Assembly (NCBI GenBank): GCA_910584595.1 | Contig: CAJUBQ010000046.1 | Coordinates: forward strand, 1-34,237 | Origin: an uncultured Eubacterium sp. | GTDB taxonomy: Bacteria > Bacillota > Clostridia > Lachnospirales > Lachnospiraceae | DNA: 34,237 nucleotides | Direction of reading: 5' to 3' | Shown: piece by piece, positions 6,495 to 13,832 of the stretch | Layout: each line of letters begins with the position of its first letter | How positions within the stretch are numbered: the stretch's first letter is position 1 | Program-made: the position numbers and the translations under genes | Notes under the pieces: model-generated | Told to the model about the DNA's origin: nothing | The model's database searches: none | The model's input: only the letters and a program-made list of their open reading frames with translations

Positions 6495-8339
6495 TTACTG
6501 AAATCCGCCCTGTACGGATGTTATAAACCCGCCTGCGCCGCTTTCTCCGCGGGAAACCGTGATTTTAAAATTAAACGCAAACCCGTTTTCCGCGCTTTTG
6601 TTCGCAAAGATATGATTCGCCCCGTTTTTTACCGCCTGCGTGCAGTCTTCCCATACCGGTTCCGCGTCTTTTGCGTTGTTTGTCACAAGCACGCGGTATA
6701 CCGCGTCTTCCGGGATGTAGCCGCTCGCCGCAACCGCGCAGGCTTCGATTTGGTCATCCGCATCCATAGGCGTTGCAAGCGTAATGAGCGCGGAGGTTAC
6801 TGATTTTGTAAAGGTCAGCGTATGCGTGCACGACGCCTTCCCGTCACTGGCGGAAAATAAAATGGTATGCTTCCCGTTTGGCAGGCATTGAAACTCTGCC
6901 CCGTCAGACGTAAATGTGTTTTCTTTCCCGAGTTCCGGCTGGAATTCTTTCTTCTTTGCGCCGTCGAGATTTTCCGTCACTGTCACTTCGCCTGTGCGGT
7001 TATCCGCATCATTCACCGTATAAGGAAAGGAAAAGCCGCCGCTTTTTATCCCAAGGTCGCTTCCTGACTGGAATGCGCAGACAATCTCCGGGGGTCTGTT
7101 ATTGTCAACAGCCCTTGCTTCGGATGTTGCGTACCCGCTGTATGCGTTGTAGGCATCGTATGCCCGCACCCTGTATGCGACGGTCTGCCAGCCAAACGTG
7201 ACATTGTCCGTATGGGACTGTTGCGCCCCTCGAAAGACCTGCGCCCATGTGCCGCCGTTTACGCTGCGCTCAAGTTCGTAGCCCGCCAGGTTATTTTCCG
7301 CATCGGAGCTGGCTCCCCAGCTGATTGTGATTGGATTCCCGCCGCGCACGTTTACCGGAACCGTGATGCCCTGCGGCGCACCCGGAGGCGTATTGTTGAT
7401 AACGGTCACGGCCGCGCTTGTCCGATATCCGGATTCCGCTCCCATATTGTCATATGCTTTGACACGGTAGGTCACGGTGTTTGTGCCATACGCGACGTGG
7501 TTCGTTGTGCTTGTGCCGCCGCCCTGGTAGATTTGTGACCACGCGCCGCCATTCAGGCTCCGCTCGAGCTTATAGCCTTCCAGATTCCCCTGCGCGTCCG
7601 AACTTGCGGACCAGCTGACCGTAATGGCGGTCCCGCCCTGCACACTGCCCGGAACGGATATGCTTCCCGGCGTGCCTGGGGCCGTGTTCACCGTTACGCT
7701 GCCATCGTCATTGACAAGCATGTTATAATTCAGGATCATTGCGGGGCGGACATTTATATCATGGGATTCGATACTTCCTGTATATGACATAACATTTCCT
7801 TCTTTATAAACATATGCCATATTTCTTATATCTGTTTGAATATACGTATCGCGCGTAAACCAATCGTAATCGCACGCTCTTTTAGGTTCTGTTGAGTTGC
7901 CATCGCAATCCGAAAAATAAGAAAGCCTCGAACAAAAATGATTGCTATACTGCTTTTCATCGCATATTTCACTTCTGGCAAGCATAAAACAATGCCCCAA
8001 AGCTCCCGATGCGCCTGTTGCATTGCTTTTATTTCCATACATATACGGTATGCGCACATTTTTTATGCCTGATTTCGTGGTGGAATCGAACATATTGTAA
8101 TACGTGTTTTCCAGCCAGGACTTGACTTCGCTTTGCGCATAGTTGCCGCTGCTGCACGCTTTCCTTCCTTTCCAGCTTTCCGGATACGCCAGCTTCCGTA
8201 AAACCCACACCCCGTCACAGGAAGCGTCATAATACGTTGGCGGCAGTCCTTTGTGGATTACAATGAATTCCACCAACGCGCCGTTTTCCCTCAGCTTTAC
8301 AATGTCCCCTACATTTTTATTTCCTATCGCAACTGCCAT
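6495..8339 (-). CDS. distal tail fibre protein: DUF6273 head plus two fibronectin type III domains
   Basis: 614 residues. Residues 1 to about 205 form a DUF6273-like domain (ALVEFIVIHKG, SEVKSWLENTYYNMF, GHCFMLARSE, a closing INVRPAMILN). Two near-duplicate FN3 domains follow (about 222-310 and 316-405), each with ITVSW/ITISW, GYKLERS/GYELERS and a YRV(K/R)AYD segment. The remainder (about 410-614) is beta-rich and may bind a receptor or be a further FN3-like pair. FN3 plus DUF6273 is frequent in phage surface proteins of Clostridia. The ATG has GAGGAGG upstream. It follows the fibre gene with a short gap and likely sets host binding, by position. Confidence 0.75.
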   Translation of the reverse strand: MAVAIGNKNVGDIVKLRENGALVEFIVIHKGLPPTYYDASCDGVWVLRKLAYPESWKGRKACSSGNYAQSEVKSWLENTYYNMFDSTTKSGIKNVRIPYMYGNKSNATGASGALGHCFMLARSEICDEKQYSNHFCSRLSYFSDCDGNSTEPKRACDYDWFTRDTYIQTDIRNMAYVYKEGNVMSYTGSIESHDINVRPAMILNYNMLVNDDGSVTVNTAPGTPGSISVPGSVQGGTAITVSWSASSDAQGNLEGYKLERSLNGGAWSQIYQGGGTSTTNHVAYGTNTVTYRVKAYDNMGAESGYRTSAAVTVINNTPPGAPQGITVPVNVRGGNPITISWGASSDAENNLAGYELERSVNGGTWAQVFRGAQQSHTDNVTFGWQTVAYRVRAYDAYNAYSGYATSEARAVDNNRPPEIVCAFQSGSDLGIKSGGFSFPYTVNDADNRTGEVTVTENLDGAKKKEFQPELGKENTFTSDGAEFQCLPNGKHTILFSASDGKASCTHTLTFTKSVTSALITLATPMDADDQIEACAVAASGYIPEDAVYRVLVTNNAKDAEPVWEDCTQAVKNGANHIFANKSAENGFAFNFKITVSRGESGAGGFITSVQGGFQ

Positions 8340-8356
8340 TTGCCGTCCCTCCTCGC

Positions 8357-9076
8357 TTAAAAGTCAATCCGTTTCTGCGTCTTATTCCAAACGCCCTGCG
8401 CAACCAGGCCGTCAAGATTCCCGAATGTGACGGAAAACGGGTTTCTTTTGATCTCCGTCGCATACATCAGCTCCAGCAGGGAAAGCCTGACCTGCGACTC
8501 TTTCACGTCTTCCTGAAGACTGTCGATCCTGTCCCTGTTTTCCTGCGCAAAATCCGAAACGCGGTCCAGTTCCGCCCGGATATCTTCGTATTTTCCCTCC
8601 ATGGACGCCTTTAACGTCTGAATGTCTTTTTTGGTGGCCATAATTACGGACGGGTCCACTTTCAGCTCTACGGAGTCCGTATTGCTGAGCGCGATCTCCA
8701 TGGAAAGGCTCAGTTCATGCACCACCCCGTCCGTTACCTTTACTTTCTGCGTGTCCGGCGTGTTGCATACGGCGATCATAGTCCCTTCTTCATCGAAAAC
8801 GCCCATCTCCCGGATGGTGAAGCCGCCTTCGTCGGACGGGATGACCGCCTCAATGATGAGTATGTTTTCGGATTCGGGGTTGATTTTGCAGGAATTGACT
8901 TTTCCCCGCCAGACCTCGTTTCTGAGCTCCATCATGTCCGTTGTGGGCTTGTATGCCTCCCCGCCGCCGTCACCGACTGCGAATTCCGTTATGTTTACCT
9001 TCTGGTCATCACTGACCGCCTCAAGCATCTTTTTTGTTCCCATGTCGGTTACAACCGCAAAAAATTCCGTTGCCAT
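8357..9076 (-). CDS. tail fibre protein, DUF3751/tail-collar type (P2 gpH-like N terminus)
   Basis: 239 residues. The N terminus (ATEFFAVVTDMGTKKMLEA, then ITEFAVGDGGG and TIREMGVFDEEG) is the conserved baseplate-attachment domain of P2-type fibres (Phage_tail_fib/DUF3751). Residues of about 150-205 are a coiled coil (KDIQTLKASMEGKYEDI), and a short C-terminal tip follows. It is shorter than whole P2 gpH, so it probably acts as a stem that carries the separate distal protein encoded next. The gene starts just after gpI, the usual P2 order. The ATG has AAAGGAG upstream. Confidence 0.85.
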   Translation of the reverse strand: MATEFFAVVTDMGTKKMLEAVSDDQKVNITEFAVGDGGGEAYKPTTDMMELRNEVWRGKVNSCKINPESENILIIEAVIPSDEGGFTIREMGVFDEEGTMIAVCNTPDTQKVKVTDGVVHELSLSMEIALSNTDSVELKVDPSVIMATKKDIQTLKASMEGKYEDIRAELDRVSDFAQENRDRIDSLQEDVKESQVRLSLLELMYATEIKRNPFSVTFGNLDGLVAQGVWNKTQKRIDF

Positions 9077-9077
9077 C

Positions 9078-10037
9078 TTATCGCTCCTTTCCGACTGCCT
9101 TTTTCACTTCCATTCTGTTTTCCATGCGCTGATGCCCCTGCTGCCTTACTTTCAGCGGCGCCCTCAGCTCTTTTTCCGTTTTTGCCTTTATTTTTATGCT
9201 GCCCGCTTCCAAAACGCCCGCCTGCGCTGTTTTTTCCGCCTTTTTTCCATGGATGGACTCCGTTACATATGTTTTTACGCGTAGTTCCTCCGTAAGAAGC
9301 TGTGCGGCGTATGCTTTTGTTTGGTCTGCCACAGGCCCCGGAAGATTCTCGGTAAGATAAGGCTTGACTTTCAGGATTCCTCCCATAGCTGCACTGGAAA
9401 GCGCAGGAAGACGGTCTGCTGCACGGATGCTTTCTGCCAGCTTTGCTTTTACTTTCAAAATCCCGCCCAGGCAAGAACATGCGGCGGCTTTTACGATTGC
9501 CGCATCCATTCCCAGGCGGTAATATATCCCGTCGCAATGAGAACGCAGGTTTTTGTAAAAATACACCTTTGCTGCAATTTCGTTTCCAGTGTTTTCCGAC
9601 ATTCCGGATTTGCTTATGTCCACATGAAGTTTAAAATGGTATGGCTTCCCGCCATATTCAAACCATTCGGATACGCCTGCGTCTTTGTGTACGGCCCGCA
9701 GCGCTGTTTCCACTGCGTATTTTGTTCCCATCTTTTTGTGAACTTTTACGCTGTTTTTCAGAACGTTCCGCTTTGTTTTCAGCGGATATGAATAATCGTA
9801 CCAGTCAACGTGCATATCAAACGCAAGTATGTCAATCAGTTCTTCCGGCAGGCAGTCAATTCTGGAATATATCAGTACATTGTCAATTTCCGCACTCACT
9901 CCCAGCATTTGTTTTGTTGCCGCTGCCGCCAGAGCTTTCATTTTTGGGTCCCGTTTCAATGTTTCCGGCAGGTAATCCGCAAAATTCACGCTATATATAT
10001 CCCTTCCTGGGCTTCTTTTTTGCTTTGCGTCAGCCAA
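9078..10037 (-). CDS. baseplate protein I (phage tail protein I, P2 gpI-like)
   Basis: About 319 residues. The conserved gpI part is the first half: DIYSVNFADYLPETLKRD, a DCLPEELIDILAFDMHVDWYD segment, and GTKYAVETALRAVHKDAGV. Residues of about 195-319 carry repeated ILKVKAKLAESI-type units (GGILKVKAKLAESI, GGILKVKPYLTENL), a C-terminal extension beyond typical gpI. The GTG at 10046 lies inside the GGAGGTG box; the TTG at 10037, six bases past the box, is preferred. It overlaps the gpJ stop. It acts in the baseplate, linking J to the fibres. Confidence 0.85.
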   Translation of the reverse strand: MADAKQKRSPGRDIYSVNFADYLPETLKRDPKMKALAAAATKQMLGVSAEIDNVLIYSRIDCLPEELIDILAFDMHVDWYDYSYPLKTKRNVLKNSVKVHKKMGTKYAVETALRAVHKDAGVSEWFEYGGKPYHFKLHVDISKSGMSENTGNEIAAKVYFYKNLRSHCDGIYYRLGMDAAIVKAAACSCLGGILKVKAKLAESIRAADRLPALSSAAMGGILKVKPYLTENLPGPVADQTKAYAAQLLTEELRVKTYVTESIHGKKAEKTAQAGVLEAGSIKIKAKTEKELRAPLKVRQQGHQRMENRMEVKKAVGKER

Positions 10038-11106
10038 CTTCAACACCTCCGTTTAATACCTGCATGGTGTCCCGTACGATGCGTGCAACGTGTGTTTCTT
10101 CTACAACCCTATATTCAGGCTTACGCACCTCCACGCGCTTCACTCCCGCTTCCATAATTTTTTGCACTAAATAAGACGGGTTTATATCCCGTCCCATTTT
10201 CCCGGTTTGCCACAATATGTATTCCTCTACCGCCTCCCGTGTTGCCTTTTCAATAATACTGTTGCTTGCCCGCGCATTCCTCTCTATGTAGAAAGTCACA
10301 TCGATTTCAAACGGATCTTCTTCCGGAGCGGATACCATCACCATATCTGTCAGTGGGCGCACATCATCCGCGTTCAGCTTGTCGTATATCTCCTGCAGCA
10401 CTGCTTCTGTTGGCTGCTCACCGCCTTGTAATAGTACACGCACATCAACAACACCCGGTTCCGGTGATGTGGCTGCTACATCTACGACTGCCGCAGTAAC
10501 AGACTTTGCATGATAGATATAACTGTTCGTCGGCCCTGCTGTTGAAAAACTCTCCATGCTTTCTCTCATGCGTTCGTAATACTCTTTGTCTGCTTCCTGT
10601 TCCGCCCCGCCGCTGGTCTTTGTTATGTTCTCGACTTTTAAATAATAGTCATATACATCCACAATCTCTTTTACCTGCCCTGCTGCAAGGCCGTTCCCAA
10701 CAGCGCCGGCGCTCTGACACTGCCCGCCTACGTCACCATATGTGCTTCCGGCAGGTATTTCCAGTTCTTCCGTTGTTTCAAATACAAGTTCGTCAAAACT
10801 GATACGTGTCCCTGCGGGTATTATCACGCTTTGTTTCTGCGCTTCTGATATATAACACCGAAAGACTGTAACTGCCGGTTTTGCAGGAAGCCTTTCAATG
10901 TCCTTGAAAAGCTCTGCAAGGCTGTCTAAATATTCCCCGGTTGCGTACCGTGGCACGTTCTTTTTTGCCGTTTCGTCTATTAGCACCCTCTGCTGCACCA
11001 CGATTGCAGCGCACCATGAAAGAAACAGCCTTTCCGGTGACGCTGGCTGCATTTTATAATCTTTCCTGCCGCATTCCCTCATAAAAAGCTCATATAATGC
11101 AATCAT
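10030..11106 (-). CDS. baseplate protein J (gp47/gpJ family)
   Basis: 358 residues from the first ATG. Family features are SPERLFLSWCAAIVVQQRVLIDETAKKN, ATGEYLDSLAELF, PAGTRISFDELVFETTEELEIPAG-type segments, and NSYIYHAKSV in the middle. It forms the baseplate wedge with gp25-like and I. Coding that looks like the gpJ N terminus (YPDIQFLETDTETIESS) continues upstream in frame to about 11172, but no ATG, GTG or TTG is found there. The only codon at normal distance from the AGGGGGTG box is ACG (11170-11172). The true start may therefore be unusual, or the gene begins at 11106 lacking the normal first helix. Confidence 0.85.
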   Translation of the reverse strand: MIALYELFMRECGRKDYKMQPASPERLFLSWCAAIVVQQRVLIDETAKKNVPRYATGEYLDSLAELFKDIERLPAKPAVTVFRCYISEAQKQSVIIPAGTRISFDELVFETTEELEIPAGSTYGDVGGQCQSAGAVGNGLAAGQVKEIVDVYDYYLKVENITKTSGGAEQEADKEYYERMRESMESFSTAGPTNSYIYHAKSVTAAVVDVAATSPEPGVVDVRVLLQGGEQPTEAVLQEIYDKLNADDVRPLTDMVMVSAPEEDPFEIDVTFYIERNARASNSIIEKATREAVEEYILWQTGKMGRDINPSYLVQKIMEAGVKRVEVRKPEYRVVEETHVARIVRDTMQVLNGGVEVG

Positions 11107-11161
11107 ACTGCTTTCTATGGTTTCCGTGTCCGTTTCAAGAAACTGTATATCGGGGTATTCC

Positions 11162-11503
11162 CTATTCTTCGTTTTCGTTCACCCCCTCAATTTCCACTAC
11201 CGGTATCAATATTCCCTGCATGGGGTAGGAATAATCCGGCATTTCAAATGTCACGCCGCCGATGATCGCCCGTGGCTCATATTCGTCTATTTGGTCATAG
11301 ATGTACGCTACAAGCATATTTTGCACTACGTTTATAGGTCTTTTTAAAAGCTCCCCCGGCAGACCAAGTCCCCGCAGCATCGGTGCAGACTTCATCACCG
11401 TATCAAGTATGATTGCAACATTCTGCAATACTTCCTGATGTGCATTTGCCGGGGCAAGGTCTATGTTTTCCAGCAGTTTCCCGTCACCTCTTACTATCTC
11501 CAT
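11162..11503 (-). CDS. baseplate wedge protein, gpW/gp25 family
   Basis: 113 residues. The core IDLAPANAHQEVLQNVAIIL, then SAPMLRGLGLPGELLKRP and ALVAYIYDQIDEYEPRA-like residues match the gp25-like lysozyme-fold family (catalytically inactive here, as is usual). It is a baseplate wedge component of contractile tails. It is followed directly by gpJ, as in P2. The ATG has AGAGGTGA upstream. Confidence 0.88.
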   Translation of the reverse strand: MEIVRGDGKLLENIDLAPANAHQEVLQNVAIILDTVMKSAPMLRGLGLPGELLKRPINVVQNMLVAYIYDQIDEYEPRAIIGGVTFEMPDYSYPMQGILIPVVEIEGVNENEE

Positions 11504-11507
11504 AAAA

Positions 11508-11909
11508 TCACCTCTTCGGATACTCTTTCAGCGTTACTTTAACTTTCGCCGCCCAAAGATTCCCGTTTTTATCAAACCTCTGCAATTCAACGGAGCCGCT
11601 TGCCATCACCCACTTGTAACTTCCGTATACCTTGCCGCCTATTACAAGCCGCTGTGCATACCCTTTTCGGATCATTTTCCGCAGCTTTCGTATCTGCAGG
11701 TACGGCGTTCCTCCTAAAAATACAGAAAGCACCATTGAAAATGATATCGTTTCAATTTCCGGCCCCATATATTCAAGAAGGTCTGCTTTTATATGCCTGT
11801 CGTGCGTTGCGTACTTTGCAGAAAAGTCCCAGCTCATGCCGTCAAATGTGCGCACAAACTTGTCAGACACTTTGAAAGTCAGGTCCCCAAAACTTCCTAT
11901 CTGTGCCAT
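11508..11909 (-). CDS. tail protein U (P2 gpU-like)
   Basis: 133 residues beginning AQIGSFGDLTFKVS, then WDFSAKYATHDR and LEYMGPEIETISFSM, the Phage_P2_GpU signature. P2 gpU is needed for tail completion. The gene order here (D, V, U, W, J, I) differs from P2, where U lies next to X/D on the far side of the tape measure, but is common in Firmicutes P2-like tails. It begins immediately after the gpV stop. Confidence 0.85.
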   Translation of the reverse strand: MAQIGSFGDLTFKVSDKFVRTFDGMSWDFSAKYATHDRHIKADLLEYMGPEIETISFSMVLSVFLGGTPYLQIRKLRKMIRKGYAQRLVIGGKVYGSYKWVMASGSVELQRFDKNGNLWAAKVKVTLKEYPKR

Positions 11910-12293
11910 TCACTTTACTCCTCCCAATATGTAACCCTCCCCGTCTCCGTCCGGCATCATCAAACAAAGAACCATATCCCCTACTTCTGGAAGCCAGTAT
12001 GTCAGCCATGCTTTATGCACAGAAGGAGACGGACCTCTCACAACTTCGTCATCATGGTAAGAAGCGTTTATGGATACGTCCGTCACATCTTTTTTTATCC
12101 TGTTTGCTTCATCTTCCAGCCAGTTTTCCACTGTATCATGAATGATATGCCGCTTTTGTATCAAAATGTGAAGCTCCCCGGATATGATGCCGCCTTTATC
12201 GCCAAATTTCACACGGGCTTTCATCTTCTTTTTGTCTACGCTCTGCACCGTCCCTTTCCGCACAATGTTTTTCAGCTCTGTTAAATCTGCCAT
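11910..12293 (-). CDS. baseplate assembly/spike protein V (DUF2577/gpV-like)
   Basis: 127 residues. An OB-fold-like N terminus (GTVQSVDKKKMKARVKFGDKG) is followed by a divergent middle and the conserved LPEVGDMVLCLMMPDGDGEGYILGG, which is the gpV-type end of the OB domain. It should sit on the tail axis below the hub. There is no long C-terminal spike helix, so it is a short form. The ATG overlaps the gpD stop as ATGA; the TTG one codon earlier is less likely. Confidence 0.75.
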   Translation of the reverse strand: MADLTELKNIVRKGTVQSVDKKKMKARVKFGDKGGIISGELHILIQKRHIIHDTVENWLEDEANRIKKDVTDVSINASYHDDEVVRGPSPSVHKAWLTYWLPEVGDMVLCLMMPDGDGEGYILGGVK

Positions 12294-13621
12294 CAATACC
12301 CCTCCAATACCTGTTTTAATGACAAGTCAACCGTGTAGCCGTCAAGCAGGTTATGTTTCGCCTGCGTGACTTTATATTTCTTATCGAACTGCTGAAAACC
12401 TTTCAGCTTTACCGTGATACCCGCCACAAGTGATACATCGCCCACAACTTGCAGGCTTGCCGTGTACTCCTGTGTATTCTTTTCCCGCAGCCGCTTTTTC
12501 GCCAGCCTGATTGCTTCCGCTTTGCTGTTCACTTTCTCGTTTACTTCAAGCGTCTGCCCTGTCCCGGTCTTACTGTCCGGGGTGTATGTGTATTCAATGG
12601 TTTCTTTGCTGTCCGGGTCCGTATAGGAAACGTGGCAGGAAGTGTATGCCGTGTCTGTTAGCTTTGTCCCCATCTTGTATGAAATGATATCCCCGCTTCC
12701 CTTTTCGAAAGTCCGCACAGCAGGCTTTTTGTCGTATTCAGCAGCGTCATATATTACGATTGTCAATGTTGTGACTTTCAACGCCATTCCTGCCGCGTGG
12801 CATAATGTCTGCAAAAATTTAATATCAGAAGTCTGCACCTGCTCTTTCCGCTTGTATGTCGGGTTATCGCTTCCTTCATACATCAGTTTCAGCCCGTTCT
12901 TTCCCGCTATCTCCTGCCCGATTCCCTTTAATGATATTTTTTCCCACGCTTTGTTCTTTTTCTCCATTCGTAATTTTGAAGTGTACGGGATGGAAGTGCT
13001 TTTCACCGTTACTTTGTCCGGAGGTCCGGACATATCAATGCTGTCAATTTCAAAAGTTCCCATGTCAAGCGTCAGGTCTTTTCCTGTATCATTCCAGTTC
13101 TTTTGCACAAGTACAGCAGATACCAGTTTCGGTTTTGCCCCGCTTGAACTGCCGGAACCGCCTGCCCCTTTCTCTTCTTTGCTTTCTTTTTCTTCTTTTA
13201 CCGTACTTGACGCTTCTCCGCCTGTCGTTATCTTAAATACCTGCCCCGGATATATCAGATTTGGTTTTTTTACATTGTTTTCCTGCGCTATCTGCGTATA
13301 TTTTGTTCCGCTTCCCAAATACTTTGAAGCAATCGCCCACAGGGTGTCACCTCTTTTTACCACATAATTTATCGTTTTTTCGTCTTCAACTTTCTTTTCC
13401 ACTTTCTTTGTGCTTTTTGAAGTTGTCGGCTTTACTTCCAGCCAGTTCCCCAGCAAATTGTTTTCCCGATCTTCATAGCTTATCTGAAAATCGTCCGTGC
13501 TGTCTTCTTCTTCGTCCGTGTAGGTTGCTCCCGTCAAATGCAGGTTGATGTTTTCTGGCACGTCCACGCCGTTGAATTTTAATTTCAACTGCACACGCCT
13601 TGCCAGTTTCTTATCGCTCAT
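12293..13621 (-). CDS. tail hub protein D (late control D family) with an internal LysM domain
   Basis: 442 residues. The N-terminal hub part has TDDFQISYEDRENNLLGNW. A full LysM domain is inserted at about 84-132 (INYVVKRGDTLWAIASKYLG to YPGQVFKI), followed by a Gly/Ser/Lys/Glu linker (about 133-160). The gpD core resumes with TLDMGTFEIDSIDMSGPPDKV, ISLKGIGQEIA and LKLMYEGSDNPTYKRKEQ. It is the gp27-like hub at the tail tip that binds the spike. The LysM insertion, absent in P2, could contact peptidoglycan. The start overlaps the stop of X. Confidence 0.88.
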   Translation of the reverse strand: MSDKKLARRVQLKLKFNGVDVPENINLHLTGATYTDEEEDSTDDFQISYEDRENNLLGNWLEVKPTTSKSTKKVEKKVEDEKTINYVVKRGDTLWAIASKYLGSGTKYTQIAQENNVKKPNLIYPGQVFKITTGGEASSTVKEEKESKEEKGAGGSGSSSGAKPKLVSAVLVQKNWNDTGKDLTLDMGTFEIDSIDMSGPPDKVTVKSTSIPYTSKLRMEKKNKAWEKISLKGIGQEIAGKNGLKLMYEGSDNPTYKRKEQVQTSDIKFLQTLCHAAGMALKVTTLTIVIYDAAEYDKKPAVRTFEKGSGDIISYKMGTKLTDTAYTSCHVSYTDPDSKETIEYTYTPDSKTGTGQTLEVNEKVNSKAEAIRLAKKRLREKNTQEYTASLQVVGDVSLVAGITVKLKGFQQFDKKYKVTQAKHNLLDGYTVDLSLKQVLEGY

Positions 13622-13832
13622 GATAAAATCCCCTTTTCCACGGCGGCAGCTCCATATTTGCTTCGTCAGCGACCTCTGGGATAGTTAAAACTATCCCGGC
13701 AGGCAAAACGAACAATGCGGCATATTCTGTGTTTGCCCTTATCAGCTTGTCAGTATACAGGACGCTTCCCATTTGCTCATAGGCTATTTTGTCCCACATA
13801 TCCCCGGATATTGTCGTATAAGTATTACTCAT
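13611..13832 (-). CDS. tail protein X (LysM-like)
   Basis: 73 residues: TYTTISGDMWDKIAYEQMG, KLIRANTEYA, FVLPAGIVLTIPEV. This is a compact LysM-like domain, the P2 gpX family. It acts at the tail tip near the hub. The ATG at 13832 overlaps the end of the tape measure gene; earlier ATGs (from 13856) are inside it and less likely. Confidence 0.85.
   Translation of the reverse strand: MSNTYTTISGDMWDKIAYEQMGSVLYTDKLIRANTEYAALFVLPAGIVLTIPEVADEANMELPPWKRGFYHER

Noticed and set aside
6495..8339. Diversity-generating retroelement target in the fibre protein
   Set aside because: DUF6273 and tropism proteins invite the idea, but no reverse transcriptase or template repeat is in the window, and the candidate domain is N-terminal, not at the C terminus.
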